DNA of 64,000 bases, from NCBI GenBank assembly GCA_963836905.1, contig CAWIKY010000007.1, positions 310,001 to 374,000 on the forward strand. Direction: 5' to 3'. The notes beneath the pieces are model-generated. The model saw only the letters and a program-made list of their open reading frames with translations, ran no database searches and was not told the origin of the DNA. Numbering within the stretch: the first letter of the stretch is position 1; each line of letters opens with the position of its first letter. The position numbers were made by a program, and so were the translations under genes. Origin of the DNA: CAWIKY01 sp963836905. Its GTDB lineage: Bacteria > Pseudomonadota > Alphaproteobacteria > Caulobacterales > Hyphomonadaceae. Shown here one piece after another: positions 8,449 through 17,910 of this stretch.

Positions 8449-9539
8449 CAGCTCCCAAATCCGGCAGGGTCTGGCAAGCGGTCCGAAGATATTGCCAGAA
8501 CCTTGAACCGCGCGCCCATCTCGTCCGGGTCCAGCAGTTTTCTGGCACCCTCATAAATTGTATCTTCCCTGTGCGGATGATCGCGCATCAGAGCGCGGGT
8601 CCTTGTCTCAGCGCCAAGCGCCAGCAGAAAACGTCCCTGTTCCAGCGGTCCGGCGCAGCCAAGTCCGGCATCGCTCACAAGGCTTGCTAACCGTGCAAAA
8701 TCGACATCGACGGTGAGATCGCTAGTCCCCGGATCGGCCAGAGGATCGGTCTGGCGACCATCTTTGTAGGCCCGCAGCGAATCCTCCGGCGCGCGGTCGC
8801 CCGGTCCGTAGTCAATAAAGAGCGCGCGGAACGGATACTTCTGAGTTTGGCGGTCGGCCAGCATGGTCACCAGCGTATCCAGGCCCGGCTGAAGCTCGAG
8901 CGTCTCCCCAGGCGCGTCGCCGCCCGCAAACCCGGAGGTGACAGAGGCGGGCGAGCGGTCCAGACCGAATGCGAGCGCCCCGTCAACGTCCAGCCCGACG
9001 CGGTATTCGTGCCAGGCACCGGTATCGCGGTTGCGCCCGAACCGGCGCATCGGGAGACAGTCGAGCACTTCATTCGCCATCAGGATCATCGGTCCCGGTC
9101 CGAGCTTTTCCAGCCCTGTCACGAAGACGGGCGCGTACCGGGCGAGGCTGTTTGCCTGAATGCCTTGCAGGGCCGGTGCCGGTTCTATCAACGTGAGACG
9201 CATGGCCGATATGAAGTCCGGCGACACCGAAGCTGCCGCCCGCAGCGCGTCCTGCATCAGAACACCCCGACCGGGCCCCATCTCGACGAGCGCGAACGGG
9301 TCCGGCCTGCCGATGGCCTGCCATTCGGCGACGGCCCACACTCCGAGCAGCTCACCGAATATCTGCGAGGTTTCGGGCGCGGTCGTGAAGTCTTTTCCGA
9401 GGCCGGGCCGCGTGGCGTAATATCCGGCGCGGCGGTCATGCAGACAGGCGGTCATGTAAGCGGCCAGCGAGAGCGGCCCGTCGTTCCGGATACGTGCAAC
9501 GAGCCTTTCAAGCAGGCTTTCCGGCTGCCGGTCAGACAT
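8448..9539 (-). CDS. Class I SAM-dependent methyltransferase, MidA/NDUFAF7 family
   Basis: This 363-residue protein belongs to the MidA/NDUFAF7 group, whose mitochondrial member methylates an arginine of a complex I subunit. Bacterial roles are less clear. Marks are the N-terminal SLAAYMTACLHDRRAGYY, FTTAPETSQIFGELLG, the SAM loop LVEMGPGRGVLM and ANEVLDCLPMRRF. The frame is open upstream into lgt, giving an apparent 699-residue product. The ATG at 9539 after the true lgt stop at 9548 shows these are two genes. Confidence 0.9.
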   Translation of the reverse strand: MSDRQPESLLERLVARIRNDGPLSLAAYMTACLHDRRAGYYATRPGLGKDFTTAPETSQIFGELLGVWAVAEWQAIGRPDPFALVEMGPGRGVLMQDALRAAASVSPDFISAMRLTLIEPAPALQGIQANSLARYAPVFVTGLEKLGPGPMILMANEVLDCLPMRRFGRNRDTGAWHEYRVGLDVDGALAFGLDRSPASVTSGFAGGDAPGETLELQPGLDTLVTMLADRQTQKYPFRALFIDYGPGDRAPEDSLRAYKDGRQTDPLADPGTSDLTVDVDFARLASLVSDAGLGCAGPLEQGRFLLALGAETRTRALMRDHPHREDTIYEGARKLLDPDEMGARFKVLAISSDRLPDPAGFGS

Positions 9540-9547
9540 AGCCTGCC

Positions 9548-10493
9548 TCAGGCGGCAGGCTGTGCATCGGTCGTCTTCGGCGAACGCGAAAACCCGTACC
9601 AGACCAGGGCCAGCCCTATGATCCACATCGGAACCGACAAGAGCGTTCCCATCGTGATCCAGTCCGGCAAGCCCGACACAAACGTGTCCGGCATCCGGAA
9701 TTGCTCGGCGAACGACCGCGCCAGACCATAGCCGATGAGAAAAAGGCCGGTCACCAGGCCCGGTCGTTTCAGCGCGCCGAATGCGAAGATGGCAATACGC
9801 AAGCCCGATCAGCAGGACGCCGCCCTCAAGCGTTGCCTGATAGAGCTGGCTGGCATGGCGGGGCATTTCCGCTCCGGTGTAGATCCACTCGCCGCGCACC
9901 CAGTCATAGGCTTCGGGCGACCCGCCGGGGCCGTAGCCTTCGGGGAACACCATGCCGAAGCGCCAGTCGGTATGTCGTCCGAAAAGCTCGGCATTGATGA
10001 AATTTGCCAACCGCCCGAGCATGAGCCCGATGGGGGTCACGGCCGCTGCGATATCGCACAGGCGCAGCAAGGGAATGCCGCGTGAATACGCCATCCAGAT
10101 CATGGCCAGCGCAACGCCGATCAGACCGCCATGAAAGGACATGCCGCCCTCCCAGACCTTGAATATGGTCAGGGGATCGCTGAGCACGGTTTCGGTTTGG
10201 AACGGCAATTGGTAGAACAGGACGTAACCAATGCGACCGCCAAGGATGACGCCGAGCGTGACCCAGAAGATGGCGTCATCGACCTGCTCGACTGTCGCCG
10301 TCGGCTTGCCGGAAAAAAGACGCGGGCGCTTGACCAGTTCCACCGCATAACGCCAGCCCAGAACCAGCCCGCCGATATAGGCAAGGGCGTACCAGCGGAT
10401 GGAAAAGGGACCGAGCGCCATGTCGCCGACAGAGAAACCGGGAATGGTGAGCAGCGCAGGACTGAGTTCCGGGAAAGGCAGGCTCGCGAACAT
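9548..10493 (-). CDS. lgt: Prolipoprotein diacylglyceryl transferase (one frameshift)
   Basis: This inner-membrane enzyme attaches diacylglycerol from phosphatidylglycerol to the lipobox cysteine of prolipoproteins. The N-terminal part reads PFSIRWYALAYIGGLVLGWRYA, and the signature MSFHGGLIGVALA and RLANFINAELFGRHTDWRFGMVFP are present. The last helices (GYGLARSFAEQFRMPD to TTDAQPAA) are in another frame. A single frameshift near 9,790 accounts for this, since the span is one base over a multiple of three. Start 10493 has AGAGGT just upstream. The gene is divergent from ubiK. Confidence 0.93.
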
Positions 10494-10585
10494 TTGACCT
10501 CTTTCCCGACCGGTTCGAAGGCCCATCATCAAGCCTCGGACAATCATGTGGCAGCCCCGCCGCCCTCGCGCAAAGGACTAGTGCA

Positions 10586-10849
10586 ATGCAAACCGGAAAT
10601 CCACTGCTCGATGATGTTTCCAGACTGATGACCGGAATGGTCGGCGCGGCTCAGGCTGCGGGCGAGGAAGCGAAGACGATGGCGCGCGGGCAGGCCGAGC
10701 GAATCATCTCCGATATGGACCCTGCGCGACGCGAAGAAGTCGAGGCTCTGAAAGACCTCGCCCGATCGGCACTCGAGAAAGTCGATGCTCTGGAAAAGCG
10801 TGTCGCCGAGCTTGAGGCTGCGTCTTCCGGACATCGCGGTTCAGCGTGA
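10586..10849 (+). CDS. ubiK: Accessory factor UbiK family protein (BMFP domain)
   Basis: This 87-residue protein has the small BMFP layout. An N-terminal amphipathic helix (NPLLDDVSRLMTGMVGAAQ) is followed by a linker and a C-terminal coiled coil (SALEKVDALEKRVAELE) that trimerises in characterised members. In gammaproteobacteria UbiK supports the soluble ubiquinone-biosynthesis complex. The same role here is inferred. It is transcribed away from lgt, with 92 bp between the two starts. Confidence 0.85.
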   Translation: MQTGNPLLDDVSRLMTGMVGAAQAAGEEAKTMARGQAERIISDMDPARREEVEALKDLARSALEKVDALEKRVAELEAASSGHRGSA

Positions 10850-10885
10850 CACCTTTGTAACTTCCGGTAACGCAACGAGACGTCC

Positions 10886-10901
10886 AAACAAACGTTTGTT
10901 T
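10886..10901. promoter_or_regulatory. Perfect 16-bp palindrome upstream of the LpxR gene (candidate operator)
   Basis: AAACAAAC followed immediately by GTTTGTTT forms a perfect palindrome 28 bp before the likely ATG at 10929. The ACAAACGTTTGT core resembles operators of TetR/AcrR-type repressors, though no regulator gene is nearby. Operator function is inferred from symmetry and position only. Confidence 0.5.
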
Positions 10902-10928
10902 AGTGACGTTACCGATATGGAGCCTGCA

Positions 10929-11993
10929 ATGTTCGATGCCTTGAACCCTGCCGCGCGTGCAGGACTTCTTATCTTGGCGGCCTTGAGTGTTGCAGGGCTT
11001 CCGGCTGCCGCAGAGGATACGTCGGACAACGCATCAACCGGACCGGTGATTTCCGGTGAACGGACATTGCCCAATGATGCCAAGGGCACCTACACCTTCG
11101 TCTGGGAAAACGACAAGATTGCGGGCACGGACCGCAATTATACCAATGGTGTCCGCCTTTCCTGGCTTTCAGGAACACAAGCGACGGACAGGTTTTCAGG
11201 CTTCGTCTCGCGTAACGTCTTCGGTGCCGACGAGGGTGCCGTGATCCGCAGGGGGCTTGCGATCGGTCATTCGATCTTCACGCCCGAAGATACACAGACG
11301 TCTGCATTCCTGCCCGATCAGCATCCCTATGCCGGGTGGCTGTACGGCGAGATCACCACACTTGTTGAACAACGAAACATCGTCGATCAGGTCTCGGTTC
11401 AGCTTGGCGTGGTCGGCCCGTCGGCGGGCGGTGAGTTCGTGCAGAACGAATTTCACGGCCTTATCGGTGTCGAAGAGGCCAATGGCTGGGAGAACCAGCT
11501 TGAGGACGAAGTCGGCGTTGTCGTGTCATGGGACCGCAAGCTTCGCCGCATCGGTTATCTCGGATCGTCGCGCTTTGGTGCCGACTTCACACCGAATATC
11601 GGGGTTTCTGCAGGCAACATATATACCCACGCGCGCGCCGGTCTGACCGTCCGGGTCGGTGCCGACCTGACGAATGATTACGGCCCGCCGCGTGTGCGCC
11701 CGTCGCTTGGCGGTGCGGGATATTTCACGCCTGCAGACAATTTCAGCTGGTATCTTTTTGGCGGGGTGGAAGGCCGCGCCGTCGCGCATTCGATCTTCAC
11801 CGACGGCAGTCTGTTCAATGAAGATTTCGTCGATCTGGATACCAACGCGCTGGTGGCAGACTTCCAGGGCGGGCTGGTGGTTCAGGTTTCAGACTTCCAG
11901 TTTGCGTTCACCTATATCCAGCGCACCAAGGAGTTCGCAGAGCAGAGTGAATTGCAGAAATATGGCGCCTTCAGCTTCAGCCAGAAGTTCTGA
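10929..11993 (+). CDS. Lipid A deacylase LpxR family outer-membrane protein
   Basis: This 354-residue protein has an N-terminal signal peptide (ARAGLLILAALSVAGLPAAA) and the DUF2219/LpxR signature FVWENDKIAGTDRNYTNGVRLSW. The Asn and Tyr/Thr positions of that signature belong to the active-site region of LpxR. Alternating beta strands and a C-terminal aromatic (SFSQKF) fit a 12-stranded outer-membrane barrel. LpxR removes the 3'-acyloxyacyl chains of lipid A. GGAG precedes the ATG at 10929, and an ATG at 10917 is the alternative. The gene is monocistronic and lies behind the palindrome at 10886. Confidence 0.88.
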   Translation: MFDALNPAARAGLLILAALSVAGLPAAAEDTSDNASTGPVISGERTLPNDAKGTYTFVWENDKIAGTDRNYTNGVRLSWLSGTQATDRFSGFVSRNVFGADEGAVIRRGLAIGHSIFTPEDTQTSAFLPDQHPYAGWLYGEITTLVEQRNIVDQVSVQLGVVGPSAGGEFVQNEFHGLIGVEEANGWENQLEDEVGVVVSWDRKLRRIGYLGSSRFGADFTPNIGVSAGNIYTHARAGLTVRVGADLTNDYGPPRVRPSLGGAGYFTPADNFSWYLFGGVEGRAVAHSIFTDGSLFNEDFVDLDTNALVADFQGGLVVQVSDFQFAFTYIQRTKEFAEQSELQKYGAFSFSQKF

Positions 11994-12014
11994 CGCGGCT
12001 TCAAACTGCACAGG

Positions 12015-13274
12015 CTAGACGGTTTCGTCCTTGCGCACTTTCAGGGCGGTGATCTGGTTGCGGCTCTTGCGGAGTACGTCGAACTTGTAACCGTGGAACG
12101 AAAACCGCTGCCCGGGCTCGGGGATCGTCTGCGCCTCATGGATGACCAGTCCGGCTACTGTGACGGCCTCATCATCGGGTAGCGCCCAGTTCTGGGACCG
12201 GTTGAGATCACGGATCGTGACGACCCCGTCGACATTCACCGAACCGTCCGGCTGCGGCCGCACGCCCTGTATGGCGACATCGTGCTCGTCGCGGATATCG
12301 CCAACAATCTCTTCCAGAATGTCTTCCAGCGTGATCAGGCCTTCGAGCGCGCCGTATTCGTCGATCACCAAGGCAAAATGGTTGCGCTGGGTCAGGAAGG
12401 CGTCGAGTTGCTCGTGAACGCTCAGCGTTTCGGGCACGAACCAGGCCGGACGCATGATCTGTTCCATGTCGAGCTGGTCCAGTTCGCCGCGTAAGGGCGC
12501 AATGGCGCGAAGCAGGTCCTTGGCGTGAACGACACCGATGATTTCGTCAGGCGATCCCCGGTAAAGCGGCAAGCGTGTATGCGGGCTGGACAGCGCTTCC
12601 ATCACGATGTCACGCGGCGGCTGATCGGCGTCGATCATGGAGATCGAGCGGCGGTGGATCATCAGGTCGGCTACGGTGAGATCTTTCAGGTCGAGCGCGC
12701 CCACCAGCATGTGGCGGTCATTCTCCAGAACGCCGCCTTCCTGATGGTGCATGTCGATTGTGCCGCGAATCTCCTCCTCGGCGGAGACCATGCCGTCATC
12801 GGCACGGATGCCAACGACACGCAACGTCAGCCGCACGATGATCTGGATGGCCATGACGATCCAGGACAGCGATTTGACCAGAAACGTCACCGGCCGCGAC
12901 ACCGCCATCGCCATCTTGTCGGAGTTGGCTATGGCATAGGTTTTGGGCAGGACTTCAGCAAAGACCAGGACCAGTGCGGTCATGATCGCTGTCGCATAGA
13001 CGACGCCCGCATCCCCGAACAACTCGATGAAAAGCGCCGTTGCAATCGCCGAAGCGAGAATGTTCACGAGGTTATTGCCGAGCAGGATCGCGCCGATCAG
13101 GCTTTCGCGGTCAGACAGGAGGATGTTGACGCGGCGCGCCCGCTTGTCGCCCTCTTTTTCGAGTTGGTGCATGCGTGCGCGCGAGGCAGCCGTCAGTGCG
13201 GTTTCCGACCCCGAAAAGAAACCGGACATGATCAGAAGACCAAGTACCGGAAGGAAGGACCAGACGACACTCAT
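12015..13274 (-). CDS. CNNM/CorC-family transporter (DUF21, CBS pair, CorC_HlyC)
   Basis: This 419-residue protein starts with a DUF21 membrane domain (GLLIMSGFFSGSETALTAASRARM and three more helices to about 155). A CBS pair (about 200-330) and a CorC_HlyC domain follow (DGVVTIRDLNRSQNW onward). Members are linked to magnesium or cobalt efflux, and the older hemolysin name is misleading. It overlaps aroB by 4 bp (ATGA), so the two are translationally coupled at the end of the aroK-aroB operon. Confidence 0.92.
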   Translation of the reverse strand: MSVVWSFLPVLGLLIMSGFFSGSETALTAASRARMHQLEKEGDKRARRVNILLSDRESLIGAILLGNNLVNILASAIATALFIELFGDAGVVYATAIMTALVLVFAEVLPKTYAIANSDKMAMAVSRPVTFLVKSLSWIVMAIQIIVRLTLRVVGIRADDGMVSAEEEIRGTIDMHHQEGGVLENDRHMLVGALDLKDLTVADLMIHRRSISMIDADQPPRDIVMEALSSPHTRLPLYRGSPDEIIGVVHAKDLLRAIAPLRGELDQLDMEQIMRPAWFVPETLSVHEQLDAFLTQRNHFALVIDEYGALEGLITLEDILEEIVGDIRDEHDVAIQGVRPQPDGSVNVDGVVTIRDLNRSQNWALPDDEAVTVAGLVIHEAQTIPEPGQRFSFHGYKFDVLRKSRNQITALKVRKDETV

Positions 13275-14458
13275 GGCCGGGTCTCCGCTTCAAGGAAATC
13301 GCGCAGTCCAGCCATGTCGGCATCCGGCTGCAGGAAGGCCTGGCCGATGCCTCGTGCGAGGACCAGTGTCAGGCCGCTACCGGTCATTTTCTTGTCATGG
13401 GTCATATGGTCTTGCAAAGCGTCGCTGATATAGGGGCCGCCCGGCAGGTTTGACAGACGTGTGGCATATCCATTTGTCCGGAAAAACTCCGTCACGGTCT
13501 GCGCATCTTCTTCCGGGCAGAGGCCCGAGCGCGCTGAATAGCGAAAAGCAAGCACGCAGCCAAGCGCGACAGCCTCACCGTGAAGCACGTCCTCGCCGAA
13601 CCCGTTTGCCCGTTCGATCGCGTGACCGAACGTGTGGCCAAGATTCAAAAGGGCACGGTTGCCCTTCTCTGTCTCATCGGCCGCTACCACACGAGCCTTG
13701 GCACGGCAGGCGTGCTCGATCGCGGCGACAAGCCTCGCCGGATCGCCTGAAAGGATGGCTTTCGCGTCGTCAACAAGCGTCCAGAAAAACGCCGGATCAT
13801 CGATCAGGCCGTATTTCACCACTTCTGCGAAGCCCGCACGCATCTGACGGTCCGGCAAGGTCTTCAATACGTCCGGATCGATGATGACAAGCGAGGGCTG
13901 GTGGAACAGGCCTACAAGGTTCTTGCCCTGCGCAGTATTGATCGCGGTCTTGCCACCGACCGAGGAATCCACCTGCGATAACAGCGTGGTGGGGACCTGA
14001 ACGAAACGTGCGCCGCGCTTGTGAAGCCCCGCGACAAGCCCGCAGAGATCGCCGACGACGCCGCCGCCAAGCGCAAGGAACACGTCGCTGCGGGCAAGCC
14101 CCGCTGCCAGCGCATCCCCGCTTGCCTGTTGCAGGCCGGACCAGGATTTTGATTCTTCTCCGGGGGGAATGATGCTTTGCGAGACCGAAAAGCCTTGGGC
14201 TGTCAGGCTTTCGCGAACGTGCGCGCCAAAAAGCGCCTGAACCGTTTCATCGGTGACAATATGCACCCGGCGCGGTTTGCCGCCTCCAAGCTCTGCAACG
14301 GCTTGCCCGATCCCTGCCAGACCGCCCGGCCCGATCCGGATGTCATAACTGCGATCCCCCAGCGAGACCGCTACGGTTCGCAACTCATCTGTCCCGCCCG
14401 GTTTTGAAGATGAACTGCTCTCTTCGCCTTGTGTGATCGCGGTCATCGTGACTGCCAT
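13271..14458 (-). CDS. aroB: 3-dehydroquinate synthase
   Basis: This 395-residue shikimate-pathway enzyme converts DAHP to 3-dehydroquinate with NAD and a divalent metal. The NAD loop GGGVVGDLCGLVAG, QVPTTLLSQVDSSVGGKTAIN, LNLGHTFGHAIE and LHGEAVALG (metal histidines) are all present. The first 20 or so residues are Ser-rich and not conserved, so a start slightly downstream is possible. It overlaps the end of aroK by 16 bp and the following CNNM gene by 4 bp. Confidence 0.95.
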   Translation of the reverse strand: MAVTMTAITQGEESSSSSKPGGTDELRTVAVSLGDRSYDIRIGPGGLAGIGQAVAELGGGKPRRVHIVTDETVQALFGAHVRESLTAQGFSVSQSIIPPGEESKSWSGLQQASGDALAAGLARSDVFLALGGGVVGDLCGLVAGLHKRGARFVQVPTTLLSQVDSSVGGKTAINTAQGKNLVGLFHQPSLVIIDPDVLKTLPDRQMRAGFAEVVKYGLIDDPAFFWTLVDDAKAILSGDPARLVAAIEHACRAKARVVAADETEKGNRALLNLGHTFGHAIERANGFGEDVLHGEAVALGCVLAFRYSARSGLCPEEDAQTVTEFFRTNGYATRLSNLPGGPYISDALQDHMTHDKKMTGSGLTLVLARGIGQAFLQPDADMAGLRDFLEAETRP

Positions 14459-15015
14459 GTGCCGAGCGCATCGATGATGGCGGCCACAGCCGCCGTATGC
14501 GGCCCTTCATGGCTGTCGACCACGATGTCTGCCTTTGCGTAGATGCTGTTGCGTTCTTCCAGCAGCGCCATGAGCTTCTGCTTGGGGTTCTCCGTACGAA
14601 GGAGCGGGCGGGTATTTCGCTTGTTGACGCGCCGCCAGAGCGTTTCAAGATCCGCTCGCAACCAGACAGTGATCGCGTTTTCGCGCAGCACCTGACGGGT
14701 TTCTGCGTTCAGATATGCACCGCCGCCTGTCGCCAGAACATGACGCGGACCCTGCACCAGCCTTTCGATCACGCGATGTTCGCCGCGCCGGAACTCGTCC
14801 TCACCGTGGATCGAAAAAATATCGGCAACCGTGAGCCCTGCGGCTTTTTCGATCTCGTCGTCACTGTCATGAAACGGCAGATGCAGACGGGTCGCAAGCC
14901 TGCGTCCGACAGTCGATTTGCCCGCACCCATAAGGCCCACGAGCGCGATCGTCCGACCGCCGGCAATCTCTTCGAGCCGTTCCCTTTCGGGCGCGGATAC
15001 CATTCCAATCCGCAT
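14443..15015 (-). CDS. aroK: Shikimate kinase
   Basis: This kinase phosphorylates shikimate at the 3-hydroxyl. The P-loop GLMGAGKSTVGRRLA, the shikimate-binding DSDDEIEKAAG and FRRGEHRVIERL, GGGAYL and the lid NTRPLL are visible. Several in-frame starts exist at 15087, 15015 and 15003. I chose 15015 (MRIGMVSAPERE) because the P-loop then falls at the usual distance, but this is not decisive. It is the first gene of aroK-aroB-CNNM and is divergent from the small membrane protein at 15100. Confidence 0.93.
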   Translation of the reverse strand: MRIGMVSAPERERLEEIAGGRTIALVGLMGAGKSTVGRRLATRLHLPFHDSDDEIEKAAGLTVADIFSIHGEDEFRRGEHRVIERLVQGPRHVLATGGGAYLNAETRQVLRENAITVWLRADLETLWRRVNKRNTRPLLRTENPKQKLMALLEERNSIYAKADIVVDSHEGPHTAAVAAIIDALGTWQSR

Positions 15016-15099
15016 TCGCCTTTGCGCCTCCACATCCAACCGGACTATACCTATTCGAAGATCGTCGTAAAACGAAGACCGAAGCACTGGAGAACTGTC

Positions 15100-15231
15100 T
15101 TGCGAGCCATACTGGTCATTTTAGCGCTGCTCGTCGCAGTGTTCATAGGCGGCGTGTTCTGGTTCGCCGGAAAGGCGGAAAACACGGTGCCTGACCGCTA
15201 TGGCGACCCTGTCGAGGTAGAACTGCGATGA
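15100..15231 (+). CDS. Small single-helix membrane protein, TTG start
   Basis: A TTG at 15100 preceded by GGAG at 15089-15092 opens a 43-residue frame. It reads as one hydrophobic helix (ILVILALLVAVFIGGVFWFAG) followed by a polar tail (KAENTVPDRYGDPVEVELR). Its TGA overlaps the ATG of the next gene (ATGA at 15228), which supports real translation and coupling. I do not recognise the family. A much longer frame open upstream is antisense to aroK and is not credible. Confidence 0.6.
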   Translation: MRAILVILALLVAVFIGGVFWFAGKAENTVPDRYGDPVEVELR

Positions 15232-16952
15232 AGCGCACGGTCGCCTTTAGTGCGCTTGTCCTGGCGATGGGTCTCGCATCGCCTGTCGTTTCCGGTCAGA
15301 CGGCTTTCGAAGTTGCCCCGCTTGGCAAGGTTGACCCGTGGGGGTTGGGGTCGCTGTCACGCAGTGACGGTGCCCTCTCCAATACGCTTTGGCAGGAAAC
15401 CAGTCCCGAAATACTCGTCAAACTGCTTGAGACGACTGATACGGCCGCGCTGTCTCCGTCAGCACGCAAACTCATGCGCCAGGTAGTACTGTCTTCGGCT
15501 CGCGCGCCTGAAGGCAAGGGCGCAGACGATCTTCTGAAACGCCGCGTCGCTGCCATACGGGCGCTGGGCGAGGTTTCGGAGTTCGATCTTTTTGTGCGTC
15601 AGTTTCCGGAAGATGCCGGTTTTGAGTCCGGCGCAGCCGCGCTCGCTGACCTCGATCTAGCGCGCGGCAACGATGCCAGCGCCTGTCGACTGGTGCAGTC
15701 TGCAAGCGGTGAGAACGCCTCTGACCTGACGCTGCGCGCGATCTGCTTTGCCCTGACAGGGAATACGGGGTCGGCGCAGCTTGCCCTGGAACTGGCCGGC
15801 GAAGACGGGTGGACCGCAGATGCGATCACCTATCTGGCCTCGGACCGCGAAACCAAGGCTCCCGAAGCCCGCTATGATAGCGGCGCATCGATCGCCCTTT
15901 CGACCGCTGGCGAACTGACCAGTGATGCGCCCGGCGACCTGCCGCTCCTGCTTGCGCCCATTCTGGCCGGACGCAGCGACATTGCGCCCGCCTTGCGGCT
16001 CGCCGCCGCTGACCGGGCTGTCGCGGCGGGGCTGATAGCTCCGGACGTCTGGCGCGACCTCTATATCGCGGAAACCGAAGCTGCCCTTGAGGAAATTGAC
16101 CGGTCGGCAGACGATGGCGCCGATCCGAAAGATGAGGCTGAGGCAGCCGCAACCTCAGGAGATGACAGTAGCACCGGCGTGGAAACGGGTGCAGACACCG
16201 ACCTGCCGCCGCATCTGAAAACGCCTTATGCGCTGGCGTTCGCTGCCACCCAGGATCGCTCGATTGCGACGGACGAACTGGCCAAGCTCTTTCTGGACGC
16301 GCTGGGCAAGGCGGCCTCCGATCCCGGGCTTTTCAATGCCGTCGCACAGGCGCTCGAGACCGATATTGCCCGCCTCCCCCGTACACCGCAGACAGCACTA
16401 TTCGCCTCAAGGCTGGGCCTGCTCATGGGAATGGAAGGCCAGACCCGAACCGCAAGATCATGGCAACAGGCCATGGAGCGCGAAGGCGGGCCTCCGGTAG
16501 ACGAGTTTGCCTCGACGCTGATCGATGCCGCCATCATCATTGCCGGGAGCGACACCTCTGAAGAGTCCGCGCGGGTGACCTCAAGCTTTCTGGCGTCTGC
16601 CAAGCCGGAAGCGGACAAGGCGCTCGCCGAACGACTTCTTGCCGTAATGGTGGCGCTCGACCGCCCGCTTTCAGCGGAAGCGAGAGCGTTTCTGGCGGAG
16701 CGCGCCGGTGCCAGAACCACAAACACCAGAAAACTCGATCCAGTCCTCCTGTCGGCAGCCCTTGTGTCCGACGCAGCGGCAGAATCGCGGTTACGACTGG
16801 CATCTGCCATCGGCACGGACGCTGCGCTCCTGTCACCGGCAGACCTGTCACTGGTCATCAACACGCTGAAAACCGCAAATGCGCGCGATGCGGCGCGAGC
16901 GGTAGCCTTTGAAGGGTCTGGTCTGCGTCAGCGTTTTGCCGCCAGCAAATAG
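15228..16952 (+). CDS. Exported alanine-rich repeat-like protein of unknown function
   Basis: This 574-residue protein has a signal peptide (MKRTVAFSALVLAMGLASPVVSG, cleaved near GQTA). The rest is mostly helical and Ala/Leu-rich, suggestive of a TPR- or HEAT-like solenoid. An acidic low-complexity linker lies at about residues 290-325 (ADDGADPKDEAEAAATSGDD). It sits between a small membrane protein and xerD and is coupled to the former, so it may be a periplasmic partner of it. I cannot assign a function. Confidence 0.75.
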   Translation: MKRTVAFSALVLAMGLASPVVSGQTAFEVAPLGKVDPWGLGSLSRSDGALSNTLWQETSPEILVKLLETTDTAALSPSARKLMRQVVLSSARAPEGKGADDLLKRRVAAIRALGEVSEFDLFVRQFPEDAGFESGAAALADLDLARGNDASACRLVQSASGENASDLTLRAICFALTGNTGSAQLALELAGEDGWTADAITYLASDRETKAPEARYDSGASIALSTAGELTSDAPGDLPLLLAPILAGRSDIAPALRLAAADRAVAAGLIAPDVWRDLYIAETEAALEEIDRSADDGADPKDEAEAAATSGDDSSTGVETGADTDLPPHLKTPYALAFAATQDRSIATDELAKLFLDALGKAASDPGLFNAVAQALETDIARLPRTPQTALFASRLGLLMGMEGQTRTARSWQQAMEREGGPPVDEFASTLIDAAIIIAGSDTSEESARVTSSFLASAKPEADKALAERLLAVMVALDRPLSAEARAFLAERAGARTTNTRKLDPVLLSAALVSDAAAESRLRLASAIGTDAALLSPADLSLVINTLKTANARDAARAVAFEGSGLRQRFAASK

Positions 16953-16954
16953 GC

Positions 16955-17899
16955 ATGGCGGCACCGCGCGCCAGCACCGGTCCTGTCGAGCGCTTTCTCG
17001 ACATGATGAGTGTCGAGCGGGATGCATCGCCCAACACCATGGACGCCTACCGGCGTGACCTGACACATGCGTCCGACTGGTTCACTGGGCGGGAAGTTCA
17101 CTGAGCAACGCGGCAGGCAGAGCTGCGGGCTATCAGAGAGCGCTTTCGCAGGAAGGGTTTGCCACTGCGACCATTGCCAGACGCCTGTCTGCGCTGCGCC
17201 GGTTCTATCAATTCGAACTTGAAGAGGGCGTGCGCGACACCGATCCGACCTCGCAGACCCGTGCGCCGGCCGCGATACGCAACCTGCCGGAGGTTCTCTC
17301 CCGCGAGGACGTGGCGCGCCTTCTGGACACGACGACCGGCGATGCGCCCTCCGCACGCGATGTGCGCGATACCTGCCTGCTTGAACTGCTTTACGGAACG
17401 GGTATGCGGGCGAGCGAGGTGTGCAGCCTGCCGCTCAGCGCCGTACGCGAAGCCCGTGCCGGGATGATCCGCGTCACTGGCAAGGGCGGCAAGGACAGGC
17501 TCTGCCCGGTCGGTCGTCAGGCTGGTCGGTGCCCTTGAAGCCTATATGGAGGTTCGTGGCCGTCTCTTGCCGGAGGCCGCCGTGAAGCCGAACAGTCTGC
17601 ATCCGGCACGCCGGTTCCTGTTCTGCTCACGCGGCAAATCCGGGCATATCAGCCGCCGTAGTCTGGGCCTGATACTGGAACGGCGGTCGGCGCTGGCCGG
17701 ACTGGCAAAGGGCGCTGTCAGCCCGCATGGCCTGCGCCATGCCTTCGCAACGCATCTGCTACAGGGCGGGGCGGACTTGCGATCCGTACAGATGATGCTC
17801 GGCCATTCCGATATCTCCACGACGCAGGTCTATACGCATGTCATTACCGACGATCTGGCGGATCTGATGGCAGCGGCGCACCCGTTGGCGCAGCGCTAA
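16955..17899 (+). CDS. xerD: Tyrosine recombinase XerD (two frameshifts)
   Basis: Three successive frames make one XerC/D recombinase of about 310 residues, which resolves chromosome dimers at dif. The start at 16955 gives VERFLDMMSVERDASPNTMDAYRRDL. The middle frame carries the core-binding end and TGMRASEVCSLPL with the first catalytic arginine. The last frame carries HGLRHAFATHLL and LGHSDISTTQVYTH with the His-Arg, His and Tyr of the active site. The breaks lie near 17,100 and 17,520. All catalytic residues are intact, so errors are more likely than decay. The aroK/xerD neighbourhood is typical of alphaproteobacteria. Confidence 0.9.
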
Positions 17900-17910
17900 G
17901 CAGAGAGGCG

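Noticed and set aside
8448..10547. A single 699-residue Lgt-methyltransferase fusion protein
   Set aside because: The Lgt C-terminus continues in another frame to its own stop at 9548, and MidA has its own ATG at 9539, so a frameshift creates a false fusion.
14497..15099. Long plus-strand frame leading into the small membrane protein
   Set aside because: It is antisense to aroK and shows no domain. Only the last 43 codons behind a ribosome-binding site are credible.
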